Assembly: GCA_049975345.1 (NCBI GenBank)
Contig: JBNGDP010000053.1
Span: 1-23,343 of the forward strand
Reading direction: 5' to 3'
Source of the DNA: Oceanipulchritudo sp049975345
GTDB lineage: Bacteria; Verrucomicrobiota; Verrucomicrobiia; Opitutales; Oceanipulchritudinaceae
DNA: 23,343 bases
Shown here: in pieces, positions 1 to 6,668 of the stretch
Numbering within the stretch: the stretch's first letter is position 1
How the letters are laid out: each line of letters starts with the position of its first letter
Translations under genes and position numbers: made by a program
The notes under the pieces: model-generated
The model's database searches: none
Seen by the model: only the letters and a program-made list of their open reading frames with translations
What the model was told of the DNA's origin: nothing

Positions 1-404
1 TGGCTGAAGGCCTCGAATTCCACATCGTCAATTACCAGTTCCATGCCGACTTGCTTTATGAACGCGTCCGTGGACGCTGGGTCCTGCTTTTCCAGGTTCA
101 TGGAGACAACCTGAACCGGGAGGCCCTGCGGATTGCCGCCGTTCTCCTTGTAGTGTTTCTGCACGTTTCCCTCCAGATCCGGGGATGAAAACGCGCAGGG
201 GGCACACCAGTAGGCGAAGAAATCCAGCACGATAATCTGGCCTTCCATGCTGTAGAGGTTGAAGGGTTCCCCCGTCAGTCGGTTGGTCAGTTGGAAATCG
301 GGCGAGACGTCCCCTTCGAAGAAGGGTTGGCCGTCCAAAGGAAGGACAAAGCGCACCAGGGACAGGATAATCAGGCGATTTCGCAAGCGTAAGAGGTTTT
401 TCAT
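1..404 (-). CDS. TlpA-like thioredoxin-fold protein (C-terminus beyond window)
   Basis: The reading frame starts at the ATG at 404 and runs off the left edge after about 134 residues. A basic, hydrophobic N-terminus (MKNLLRLRNRLIILSLVRF) looks like a signal anchor or signal peptide. It is followed by a redoxin segment with the active-site motif WCAPC near residues 67-71 in the context LDFFAYWCAPC. This is the thiol-disulfide site of TlpA/ResA/AhpC-TSA proteins, which act in the periplasm on cysteine pairs, often in cytochrome or copper-protein maturation. The gene is 27 nt downstream of the barrel gene and co-oriented, so it is probably the third gene of that operon. The catalytic fold is clear; the substrate is unknown. 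Confidence 0.85.
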   Translation of the reverse strand, partial: MKNLLRLRNRLIILSLVRFVLPLDGQPFFEGDVSPDFQLTNRLTGEPFNLYSMEGQIIVLDFFAYWCAPCAFSSPDLEGNVQKHYKENGGNPQGLPVQVVSMNLEKQDPASTDAFIKQVGMELVIDDVEFEAFS

Positions 405-431
405 GACAATAGGTTCCCTTGTGGTCGCGGG

Positions 432-1559
432 TTAGAAAGGTATCGAGATCCGGAGTCCTCCGTGAACCCAGTCCCGATCCTCGTAAAGGTTGGCAAAGGG
501 GGCGATGTCGTCACCGGGATCCCCGTACTCGGTGATGTAGGGGCCCGCGTACAGAAGTGCCGAAAATCGCTCGCCCACGTAGCGCACGGTGGCGGTCAGG
601 CGGTAGGATTCCAGCGGCGGGGCCGCAGAGGTAACGGTGAAGAGAGCGTTCTCCAACTGGCCGTTGTCCTTGTAGTAGCGGAGGGTCAAGCCAGCGAACC
701 ACCGTTCCCCCCAGTCACGCTCAATGCCGGTTCCCGCCGACCAGGCGTAGAATTCGCTGCCTTCGCTCAAGTAACTGAATTCCGAACGGGATACCCATTC
801 CGCCGCGATTGCCCAGTTGAGCTGACCCCGGTAGGAAATCCGGGTATCCCGTCCGGTCACGGTGCTGGCCGCAAATTCATGGCGTACCCGGTGACGGGCA
901 GACAGGTAATGCTCAATGCCGAGGGTCCCGTACCAGGCATTAAGCAATTCCTCATCCTTTTCCAAGCCGCCCCCCGGGCCGATGATGCGCTCATATCCCG
1001 GGGAAATGCGCTCCTGGGCACCTCCTATGGTGAGGTCGATAAAGACATTTTGCGGAACAGCCTCCCACTGGACGGCCAGGGAGGCGCCGTAGGATCCGGG
1101 GTCCGGATCTTCATACTCCTCAAAACGGGAAAAGAGCTGCCGGTAGTATTCACTGATCCAGACGGCGCGGTAATCGGAAAATCCCTCAACCAGGCTGGCC
1201 GAAACAGTGGCCTCCAATCTTTCCGAAAGGGGTTGCGTGACGGAAAAATCGATTCCTGTGCGGTCCTGGTTGACGTCCCGTGCTTGAAGGATTCCGGCTG
1301 AGAGGGTGTTCGGTACAAAATCAACGTCAAACCGGTCGTAGGTGGCCCGGACTTGATATTGAATGAGACCGGTCTCATTGCGCCAACCTACTGTTCCGGA
1401 GCTGGTTGTCACATCATCGGAATGAATGACCTCCATCCCCAGCTCAACACCCTTGAACGTGTCCTGCCCGGAAACCAAGTGAGCTGTGGTCAGGATGAAA
1501 CATCCTGCAAAAAGGCCAACTCGCAGCTTTTCAAGGATACTGGCAATGCGAGTTCTCAT
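432..1559 (-). CDS. DUF3570-type outer-membrane beta-barrel protein
   Basis: A 375-residue protein. I chose the ATG at 1559 because it overlaps the TGA of the upstream lipoprotein gene as ATGA, and because it leaves a good signal peptide (MRTRIASILEKLRVGLFAG, then a hydrophobic run ending ...LVSG before QDTF). The mature part alternates polar and aromatic residues in strand-like stretches and ends in ISIPF, a C-terminal Phe typical of outer-membrane barrels inserted by the BAM machinery. Placement between a DUF4266-like lipoprotein and a TlpA-like thioredoxin is the usual context of DUF3570 proteins. The domain name rests on that context and general appearance rather than a profile hit. Substrate and function are unknown. 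Confidence 0.7.
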   Translation of the reverse strand: MRTRIASILEKLRVGLFAGCFILTTAHLVSGQDTFKGVELGMEVIHSDDVTTSSGTVGWRNETGLIQYQVRATYDRFDVDFVPNTLSAGILQARDVNQDRTGIDFSVTQPLSERLEATVSASLVEGFSDYRAVWISEYYRQLFSRFEEYEDPDPGSYGASLAVQWEAVPQNVFIDLTIGGAQERISPGYERIIGPGGGLEKDEELLNAWYGTLGIEHYLSARHRVRHEFAASTVTGRDTRISYRGQLNWAIAAEWVSRSEFSYLSEGSEFYAWSAGTGIERDWGERWFAGLTLRYYKDNGQLENALFTVTSAAPPLESYRLTATVRYVGERFSALLYAGPYITEYGDPGDDIAPFANLYEDRDWVHGGLRISIPF

Positions 1560-1810
1560 CGGCATGCCGCACATCCGGTTGCGCCCGCCCCCGAAGCCGT
1601 GGGTGAGCCGGGTTCATAACTTCCCTGGAATCGGGGTTCCGTGTTGTAGACAATCGTATCCTCAAACTGCATGTTCGGCTTTGACAGGTAACTCTGCTGG
1701 TAGCCCGGGACTGTTGCGCAGCCCGTCAGCAGGATCCCAACGCCCACAACAGGGATCAGCCAAATGCGTCGATTGGGGGTTCGTCTGTGCTTTCTCATGT
1801 CTGTTTTCAT
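1556..1810 (-). CDS. DUF4266-like small lipoprotein
   Basis: An 84-residue protein with a basic N-terminus (KTDMRKHRRTPNRR), a hydrophobic segment and a lipobox LLTGC, so Cys31 is probably lipidated. The mature part reads VPGYQQSYLSKPNMQFEDT, resembling the conserved 'YL..P.M.F' core of DUF4266 proteins. The C-terminus is rich in Gly/Ala/Cys (ASGAGATGCAACR), as in that family. It is the first gene of a minus-strand operon, and its TGA overlaps the next gene's ATG (ATGA). An internal ATG at 1798 is an alternative start. The promoter region contains the palindrome at 1829-1842, so TetR control is likely. Confidence 0.75.
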   Translation of the reverse strand: MKTDMRKHRRTPNRRIWLIPVVGVGILLTGCATVPGYQQSYLSKPNMQFEDTIVYNTEPRFQGSYEPGSPTASGAGATGCAACR

Positions 1811-1828
1811 GGCTGTGAAGGATAAGAG

Positions 1829-1842
1829 ACAGACCGGTCTGT
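1829..1842. promoter_or_regulatory. TetR-type operator, divergent promoter copy
   Basis: A perfect 14-bp palindrome, ACAGACCGGTCTGT, lies 18 bp upstream of the lipoprotein gene and 45 bp upstream of the DUF3179 gene. The same half-sites (ACAGAC-NN-GTCTGT) recur at 3419-3432 in front of tetR. A shared operator controlling both divergent units is the natural reading. A second dyad, GGGAA-6 nt-TTCCC (1851-1866), lies beside it. Confidence 0.8.
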
Positions 1843-1886
1843 ATTATTCCGGGAATTTTTGTTCCCTTAAAATTCTCCAAATCTGC

Positions 1887-2822
1887 ATGAACGGAAAAAG
1901 AGGCATGGTAGCGGGCTTGCTGCTGTTGGGGACGATCTCCTTATCAGCGAAGCCGGAGATGAACGGATTCGACCTGGGCAACGCGGTGATCCCGGCGGAG
2001 GAGATCCTGAGCGGAGGTCCGCCGCGTGACGGAATTCCCTCGATTGACCGGCCGGTATTCGAATCCGTGGAAGAAGCTGACCGGTGGCTGAAGAAGACGG
2101 ATCTGGTGGTTTCCCTCGAAATGGGCGGGGAAATCCGGGCCTATCCGCTGCGCATCCTCGTCTGGCACGAGATCGTCAACGACCGGTTCGGGGAGCAGCC
2201 CGTTGCTGTAACCTATTGCCCGCTTTGCGGAACAGCCATGGTCTTTGACGCATTGATCGGCGGGATTACGCGGACCTTCGGGGTCTCTGGGCTTCTATAC
2301 AACAGTGATGTGTTGATGTATGACCGGCAGACAGAGAGTTTGTGGTCCCAGTTGGCCATGAAGGCGCTGAGTGGCCCCGCTCTAGGCAATGAACTTGAGT
2401 TGATGCCGTCCGAGCACCTTGAATGGGAGACGTGGAAGGCGGAGAACCCTTCCGGACGGGTTTTGTCCCGGGAAACGGGTACATCCCGGAATTATGGCAG
2501 GATGCCATACAGTGACTACGAACAAACGGACCGGACCATGTTTCCCGTGAAGAGGTACCGGGACGAACTGAAGAACAAGGAATGGATCATTGGCTTACAC
2601 GTAAATGGGCTAGCCGCTGCCTTTCCGCTCCAGGAACTGAAGGATCAGGAAATGGTGAAAGCTCGGGTTGGGACAACGCTGATCGAGGTGATCTTTGATC
2701 CGGAACGTGGGACCGTGAAAGCCACTCAAACCGAATCCGGAGAGACTATCCCCGTTACCCGCGCCTACTGGTTCGCGTGGCAGGCCTTTTATCCGGAGAC
2801 GGCCCTCTGGCGGGCACAATAA
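1887..2822 (+). CDS. DUF3179 domain-containing secreted protein
   Basis: A 311-residue protein from the ATG at 1887. This start gives a signal peptide (MNGKRGMVAGLLLLGTISLS, cleavage probably after LSA); longer starts would run into the divergent promoter and lack one. The body has the hallmark DUF3179 features: VWHEIVND, VTYCPLCGTAMVFD with a CxxC pair, and LLYNSDVLMYDRQTESLW. The biochemical role of DUF3179 is not established; the conserved Cys pair and His suggest metal or redox chemistry outside the cytoplasm. It is transcribed away from the lipoprotein/barrel/thioredoxin operon under a shared operator, so the four products may serve one envelope process. It ends 14 nt from the convergent tetR stop. 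No strong Shine-Dalgarno sequence is visible. Confidence 0.88.
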   Translation: MNGKRGMVAGLLLLGTISLSAKPEMNGFDLGNAVIPAEEILSGGPPRDGIPSIDRPVFESVEEADRWLKKTDLVVSLEMGGEIRAYPLRILVWHEIVNDRFGEQPVAVTYCPLCGTAMVFDALIGGITRTFGVSGLLYNSDVLMYDRQTESLWSQLAMKALSGPALGNELELMPSEHLEWETWKAENPSGRVLSRETGTSRNYGRMPYSDYEQTDRTMFPVKRYRDELKNKEWIIGLHVNGLAAAFPLQELKDQEMVKARVGTTLIEVIFDPERGTVKATQTESGETIPVTRAYWFAWQAFYPETALWRAQ

Positions 2823-2836
2823 CGCTCGGAGGCCTC

Positions 2837-3406
2837 TCAGGAGCGCTTGGAATAGAGACGGATGAGGTCTTTCACAGTTGTCTTTACCTCCTCGACCGGC
2901 CAGGTGTTCTGGGCATTCTGGCTCTCCATGGTGGCCCCGGTGTAGAGCAGAAAAAGGGCGGTTCCCAGTTTGCGGGCGCGGGCCGGAGTGGTCAGTTCCG
3001 ACGCAAGGGCGATGAAGAATTCCCGTTGGGCGTTTTTGTGCAGGACGATCTGCTCGCGCACTGATCCGTCCGCTTCCCCGAGGAATCCGCCTGTGTTCGT
3101 GAACGGGCAACCACGGAAGTTCGAATGTTCCATGAACCCCTGAAGCTCGTCAAAGACCTCAAGGATCTTCTGCTCCGGATTGCCTGACTTCTGCAGGACT
3201 TTTTCCCATTGCGATTCCGACTTTTCATGCCGGGCAGCGAGCCAGTCCGAGCAGAGGCGTTCCTTGCTCGGGAAATGCTGGTAGAAGCTGGCCTTGGCGG
3301 TTTCCGAATGGTCGATAATCTCATTGATGCCTACATTGCCGTAGCCTCTTGAGCTGAACAGTTTGTCGGCGGTATCCAGGATGCGCGCGCGGGCGGGTGG
3401 TTTCAT
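2837..3406 (-). CDS. TetR/AcrR-family transcriptional repressor
   Basis: A 189-residue protein. The N-terminal HTH (residues about 8-50) contains LFSSRGYGNVGINEII and KASFYQHFPSKERL, the standard TetR_N pattern ending in the 'FYxHFxSKExL' recognition segment. The ligand domain carries FRGCPFTNTGG, close to the RGCPF-type motif of a recognised TetR subgroup. It probably represses the divergent DUF4266/DUF3179 promoters and itself, because identical operator half-sites occur at 1829-1842 and 13 bp upstream of its own start. The ligand is unknown. Confidence 0.92.
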   Translation of the reverse strand: MKPPARARILDTADKLFSSRGYGNVGINEIIDHSETAKASFYQHFPSKERLCSDWLAARHEKSESQWEKVLQKSGNPEQKILEVFDELQGFMEHSNFRGCPFTNTGGFLGEADGSVREQIVLHKNAQREFFIALASELTTPARARKLGTALFLLYTGATMESQNAQNTWPVEEVKTTVKDLIRLYSKRS

Positions 3407-3418
3407 GAATCAAAGGCT

Positions 3419-3432
3419 ACAGACAAGTCTGT
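3419..3432. promoter_or_regulatory. TetR-type operator, autoregulatory copy
   Basis: The sequence ACAGACAAGTCTGT has the same 6-bp arms and 2-bp spacer as the site at 1829-1842; only the central dinucleotide differs. It ends 13 bp upstream of the tetR start codon, a position suited to autorepression. Confidence 0.8.
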
Positions 3433-3515
3433 CTATGTCAATATTGGAGCGCTAGGATCACTAAGGCCAGGGCTGGTTAGCTGTCAGGTAGAGTCGCAAA
3501 TAATGGTTTTATATT

Positions 3516-3944
3516 TCACTTCGCCAGCCCGCCCCCAAAGTAGAACCCGCTGATTGCCGCCGCCATCTGGGTGTGGACCGGGAGGATGACGTAGCCAGTC
3601 ATCTGCTCAAAGCGCATCTTGTCCAGGGACTCGAAGATGAACCAGAATCCCCTACTCTTCTCCGCATAGGCGTAAAATACGGGCGTCTGCGGAAAGAACG
3701 CCGCCAGGATGAAGGGGGCGATGAAGACGGCAAAGAGGACCGCCACGACGATGATTCGGCGGGTGAGCGGACCCCCGGCGGGCATGAAGTCGCGGACCTT
3801 CTGGCGGTCATCCATGATCATCCCGGCCTGCCGTGCCCACAGGTCCGCCTGATGCTTCTGGACCTCCATCTGCTTGTTCTTGAGCTTGATGAGCGCGCCG
3901 ATGGCGGTGGAAACCGTGAAGGTGATGATTTCGGTGGGGATCAT
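3516..3944 (-). CDS. Membrane protein, possibly a phage-type holin
   Basis: A 142-residue protein. It begins with a short hydrophobic helix (EIITFTVSTAIGALIKL), then an amphipathic coiled stretch (KNKQMEVQKHQADLWARQAG), a strong transmembrane segment (RRIIVVAVLFAVFIAPFILA) and a C-terminal hydrophobic helix ending SGFYFGGGLAK. This layout and the 'FYFGG' ending resemble phage or GTA three-TM holins. Its ATG overlaps the TGA of the short upstream frame (ATGA, 3941-3944), so the two are coupled. Nothing identifies an endolysin nearby. A structural membrane protein of the element is the alternative. Confidence 0.5.
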   Translation of the reverse strand: MIPTEIITFTVSTAIGALIKLKNKQMEVQKHQADLWARQAGMIMDDRQKVRDFMPAGGPLTRRIIVVAVLFAVFIAPFILAAFFPQTPVFYAYAEKSRGFWFIFESLDKMRFEQMTGYVILPVHTQMAAAISGFYFGGGLAK

Positions 3945-4090
3945 GGGATTACGTAGTCGCCGTCACCATAGAAGAAGGATTCGTCCTGGTAGAAGTCGGC
4001 CCTTGCGTAATCGGAGGCTGTCAACCCGGTGGCGGTCGCCCGGAAAAGTCGCGCTTGCACCTTCCAGAGGGGGCCGGTAACTACAAACAC
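3941..4090 (-). CDS. Short phage-tail-like frame, possible C-terminal remnant
   Basis: This open frame of 49 codons starts at a possible GTG (4090) and ends at a TGA overlapping the holin-like gene. It reads VTGPLWKVQARLFRATATGL followed by TASDYARADFYQDESFFYGD, an ordinary protein-like composition rich in aromatic residues and resembling the end of a phage structural protein. An AGGAG-like sequence overlaps the end of the upstream gene but is too close to the GTG for ideal initiation, and an in-frame TAA lies just upstream. It is either a small intact gene or the 3' end of a longer one lost by deletion. Confidence 0.4.
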   Translation of the reverse strand: MFVVTGPLWKVQARLFRATATGLTASDYARADFYQDESFFYGDGDYVIP

Positions 4091-4092
4091 TC

Positions 4093-4500
4093 CTATGCTT
4101 TAAGCCTGCTCTGGGGAATCGGTGGGCGCTTCTTTTCTTCAAGGTTGATCCGTGCCTTTGTGACCAAAGCCAACGCCTGGTATTGTTGCTCCAGGGAACC
4201 AGCGCTCCGAAGGGCGTCCTTGGCCCGTTCAAGTTGTTTTTCTGCTTGAATAATGCCCTCCTTGTAAGCAGCAGTTTCCTCGGGTGTATAGAGGTTACTG
4301 ACGTTCAGATGCCTCTGGTAAGGCGAGGCCTTTGAGGAAGTCTCAGTAACAGCTTTGGTGGCGGAAGAATCCTGCTTTGGTAGCTGCGCTTTCAGGCTGG
4401 CGTTTGCGGCCTGCAATTGAGTGATCTGGCTTTCCAGTTTCTGGATATGGTCCCGGGCGTTGGCAAGGGTCAGCAGGTGAGTTGGGATATTGTTGTTCAT
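4093..4500 (-). CDS. Coiled-coil hypothetical protein
   Basis: A 135-residue protein from the ATG at 4500 (MNNNIPTHLLTLANARDHIQ). Residues about 10-40 form a heptad-like coiled coil (IQKLESQITQLQAANASLKA). After a Ser/Thr/Lys-rich linker, residues about 65-120 form a second helical region (EETAAYKEGIIQAEKQLERA). I do not recognise a family. It follows the small HTH gene by 4 nt and precedes the tail-like frame, so it probably belongs to the same minus-strand unit. A longer frame extends upstream, but it overlaps the HTH gene and lacks coding character there. Confidence 0.6.
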   Translation of the reverse strand: MNNNIPTHLLTLANARDHIQKLESQITQLQAANASLKAQLPKQDSSATKAVTETSSKASPYQRHLNVSNLYTPEETAAYKEGIIQAEKQLERAKDALRSAGSLEQQYQALALVTKARINLEEKKRPPIPQSRLKA

Positions 4501-4504
4501 AAGA

Positions 4505-4717
4505 TTAGTTAATTGTAGTGGTTTTGTTGTGACGGATAACCTCGCAACGAAGATCCGGTATACGGGATTCCAGAAATAGAACACGTTCGCCGAGACGATA
4601 ATCAGGACTGAGCACACCGCTGGAGAGGAGTCGGGCAGCGCGGGGCAAAGGGATGTCCAGTTTGCGGGCTACCGCGCTGAAAGTCATGAGCCGGGGAACA
4701 GGTGCTGGTGTTTTCAT
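4505..4717 (-). CDS. Small HTH/excisionase-like DNA-binding protein
   Basis: A 70-residue protein. Residues 11-35 (MTFSAVARKLDIPLPRAARL) look like a helix-turn-helix, followed by LLSSGVLSPDYRLGERVLFL, resembling the recognition helix and wing of MerR/excisionase-like (HTH_17-type) folds. Such small proteins in mobile elements act as excisionases or local regulators. It heads a short minus-strand group. The upstream noncoding stretch 4718-4866 contains a TTGACA-like box (minus strand) close to the start, but I see no well-spaced -10 element. Confidence 0.55.
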   Translation of the reverse strand: MKTPAPVPRLMTFSAVARKLDIPLPRAARLLSSGVLSPDYRLGERVLFLESRIPDLRCEVIRHNKTTTIN

Positions 4718-4866
4718 GTTACCACTACAGTGCTGTCAACTCCGCCGTCCCCAAAACAGGCGTCGCCATCGTGCAGCTAAGATTCTATACAGAAGTGCGA
4801 GGCAATTGGAGAGCAGGAGGTGTCAATTCAGGACGGGACCGAGCCGTTCATGAAGGGCAACCACAT

Positions 4867-5295
4867 TCAAGTTATCAATTGCCCCTCCACAATTTGAACA
4901 GAAGAAATTCCATAATGTCGAAGGATCCCCTGAGTCAGCGGATTGCTCTCGAAGGCAAAGTAGCCTTCGCTCCCATAGGCCGGGAAAATCCTGTATTTGA
5001 GCAGATGCTCCTTGATAACATGCGGGCGGGCACGAATTTCCCCGAAGAACGCATCCATGGGTTCCCAACCAGTCTGCTTATTAATGCGTTCCAAAGTAGG
5101 CTCGCGATACTTGATCGGACGTGCGGTGAAGAGGATCACCTGGTGGGGACACAGTAATTCAACCAACCACTGGCGGTACGTCTCCTGTTCGATTTGACGG
5201 ACAAAGGGTCGAAGTGGTGGAGCACCCAGTGGAGGGGAATTGTCAACCAGGGTGTAATTCAAGTCTAGTAGATAGATCACTACGATGCCTTTCAC
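4867..5295 (-). CDS. HAD-like phosphatase-fold protein with altered motif I
   Basis: A 142-residue protein that starts at a GTG overlapping the RadC stop codon (GTGA, 5292-5295). Residues 7-17 (IYLLDLNYTLV) match HAD motif I, hhhhDxDxT, but the second Asp is Asn13. Motif II is visible as VILFTAR (Thr57), motif III as Lys95 or Lys100, and motif IV would be around FESNP (115-119), lacking the usual acidic pair. The fold call is good; the loss of Asp13 suggests altered or absent phosphatase activity. Tight coupling to the JAMM/RadC protein implies they work together, perhaps in nucleic-acid end processing. Confidence 0.65.
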   Translation of the reverse strand: MKGIVVIYLLDLNYTLVDNSPPLGAPPLRPFVRQIEQETYRQWLVELLCPHQVILFTARPIKYREPTLERINKQTGWEPMDAFFGEIRARPHVIKEHLLKYRIFPAYGSEGYFAFESNPLTQGILRHYGISSVQIVEGQLIT

Positions 5296-5744
5296 AGAAG
5301 CCCTGCCTCCGCGAAGGAGTAGTAACCGGTCCCTGCCGGATCGCTGTCCTTGTCCCCCACAATTACGTGGTCGAGCAGGTCGATCTGGATGGTGGCGGCC
5401 GCCTCGCGCAATTGTCGGGTCGCCCGGATGTCAGCCTGACTGGGCGAGGGATCCCCGCTTGGATGGTTGTGGACGACGATCACCGCTGAACTGTTGGCGA
5501 GCACCGCCGGGCGGAACACCTCCCGCGGGTGGACGAGCGCCGCCGTGGCCGTGCCCTTGGTCACCGCAACCCGCCCGAGCGGCCGGTTCTTCCGGTTCAG
5601 CAGGATCACGTAGAACCATTCCACCGTGGGATCCGCATCAAACGCGTCCCCCATGTATTGAAAAACCCGCTCCGGGGAATCTACCACCGTGAGCGGGCCT
5701 TGCTGGACCAGTTTGTATTTGAGGGACGCCTCGTAGATTCTCAT
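5292..5744 (-). CDS. RadC-family JAMM/MPN domain protein
   Basis: A 150-residue protein from the ATG at 5744, which overlaps the upstream TGA as ATGA. The zinc-binding JAMM motif is complete: H92-N-H94-P-S-G-D-P-S-P-S102-Q-A-D105, with a candidate catalytic Glu43 in TVEWFYVILLN. Standalone RadC-like MPN proteins of this length are frequent on plasmids, prophages and islands; their real activity is unsettled despite the historical 'DNA repair' label. It sits between an HTH protein and a HAD-like protein with 4-nt overlaps on both sides, so the three form one translationally coupled operon. Confidence 0.9.
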   Translation of the reverse strand: MRIYEASLKYKLVQQGPLTVVDSPERVFQYMGDAFDADPTVEWFYVILLNRKNRPLGRVAVTKGTATAALVHPREVFRPAVLANSSAVIVVHNHPSGDPSPSQADIRATRQLREAAATIQIDLLDHVIVGDKDSDPAGTGYYSFAEAGLL

Positions 5745-6229
5745 GCGTCCACCTCCCGGCGCTCGTGCGCCCACCCTTCCCGGCGTATCCGCCCTTTGAG
5801 GGTGTTCAGCGGGATATTCATCTTCCGGGCCACGTCCGCCGGTCCCCTACCCTCCAAGTAGTAGGCTTTGGCAGCATCCCAATCGTACTCTGGGCGGGGC
5901 TGGGGGTTACCCAAGAGGCCCGGTTCAGGGAGTGGTTCTTCCTTCTCCGGTTCTTGATTTGGAATGTCGGTTAGCTCGGTGGGCGGATTCGGGATTGCTC
6001 CCCGGATCTCAGGAAAATTCGCACCGGTTTGTCCGAGTATTTCCGCTACAATCTCCCGGATCAGGGGGACCGGAATCTCCGTGATTGAGAAGACCAGTCC
6101 GGTGAGACTGTCCCGATTCAGTTTGTCCTTCAGATGCTTGATGGCCGCCCCGCGGGTCCTGCCGAGAAAGCGTCCTTCGAAGAGAACCTGGTCCCCCTCG
6201 TCGCATGCGATCCAGTATAGCTTGTCCAT
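5741..6229 (-). CDS. Two-part protein with C-terminal HTH (terminase-small-subunit-like)
   Basis: A 162-residue protein. Residues 1-75 are an alpha/beta region of unknown family (MDKLYWIACDEGDQVLFEGR). Residues about 76-112 are a Pro/Glu-rich linker (ELTDIPNQEPEKEEPLPEPG). Residues 113-155 are an HTH: YDWDAAKAYYLEGRGPADVA, then RKMNIPLNTLKGRIRREGW. This HTH style occurs in phage terminase small subunits and DUF1804-like proteins. No large terminase is present, so a DNA-binding accessory role in the RadC operon is equally possible. Confidence 0.6.
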   Translation of the reverse strand: MDKLYWIACDEGDQVLFEGRFLGRTRGAAIKHLKDKLNRDSLTGLVFSITEIPVPLIREIVAEILGQTGANFPEIRGAIPNPPTELTDIPNQEPEKEEPLPEPGLLGNPQPRPEYDWDAAKAYYLEGRGPADVARKMNIPLNTLKGRIRREGWAHERREVDA

Positions 6230-6241
6230 GATGTGTACCTT

Positions 6242-6517
6242 TCAGTTTTGGTTTTCGTTTTCGGGGGTCGTCCCCAAAGTGGTTGGCCCTGCCCAACGCA
6301 GCAGATGGCCGGGTGTCTCGGTGACCAGTCCGGTGCGTTTCAGGGTGGCGATCAGGCGGGTGTAGTCATCGAGTGTGACTTTCCCCATCAGCCGGGCATA
6401 AAGCTCGCCCGAGGGCACTTCACCCGCATGGCGGATGATTTCAGCGAGGGCCTTAAGCGCCTGGAAAGCGATTTCCAGTTGGTCCCTCAGTTCGGTGTTT
6501 GATGGTCCTGTTGCCAT
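6242..6517 (-). CDS. Small hypothetical protein, possibly winged-helix
   Basis: A 91-residue protein from the ATG at 6517. It reads MATGPSNTELRDQLEIAFQA, then helices and ARLMGKVTLDDYTRLIATLK followed by RTGLVTETPGHLLRW, a helix-helix-strand pattern compatible with a small winged helix. I do not recognise a family. It is the first gene of the minus-strand RadC operon, 12 nt before the next start. The operator-like box 6521-6536 lies 6 bp from its start codon, so it may be expressed from a nearly leaderless transcript and controlled together with the divergent gene and the integrase. Confidence 0.6.
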   Translation of the reverse strand: MATGPSNTELRDQLEIAFQALKALAEIIRHAGEVPSGELYARLMGKVTLDDYTRLIATLKRTGLVTETPGHLLRWAGPTTLGTTPENENQN

Positions 6518-6520
6518 GTT

Positions 6521-6536
6521 ATCACTCTGCCAGATT
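6521..6536. promoter_or_regulatory. Operator-like box 1 (ACTCTG-C-CAGATT core)
   Basis: The sequence ATCACTCTGCCAGATT is a 13-bp imperfect palindrome (ACTCTG/CAGATT). It closely resembles the boxes at 6611-6626 and, on the opposite strand, 14687-14702. It abuts the start of the minus-strand gene at 6517. Confidence 0.6.
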
Positions 6537-6550
6537 GGTGACAAAATCAA

Positions 6551-6599
6551 AGAGTAATGTTTGTCTTTCTGTCGTGAAATAATAACGACAGATTACTCT
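6551..6599. repeat. Two nested inverted repeats in divergent intergenic region
   Basis: The outer arms are AGAGTAAT (6551-6558) and ATTACTCT (6592-6599). The inner arms are TCTGTCGT (6568-6575) and ACGACAGA (6585-6592) with a 9-nt A/T-rich spacer. They lie between operator boxes 1 and 2 and look like binding sites for an additional regulator. Confidence 0.55.
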
Positions 6600-6603
6600 G
6601 GAA

Positions 6604-6632
6604 TTGGGTGCTCACTCTGGCAGAGTTATAAT
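6604..6632 (+). promoter_or_regulatory. Promoter with operator box 2 embedded in the spacer
   Basis: A TTGGGT -35 (6604-6609) and a perfect TATAAT -10 (6627-6632) are separated by 17 bp. The perfect palindrome ACTCTGGCAGAGT (6614-6626) fills the spacer, an ideal place for a repressor. The promoter drives the plus-strand gene at 6669. The same arrangement occurs upstream of the integrase (14682-14709). Confidence 0.75.
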
Positions 6633-6668
6633 CGGATAACACTGACAACCAACCAAAGGAACAACGTC

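Noticed and set aside
2815..2850. Possible bidirectional terminator (CGCTC ... GAGCG) between the DUF3179 and tetR ends
   Set aside because: Only a 5-bp stem with a long loop and no T-run; too weak to call.
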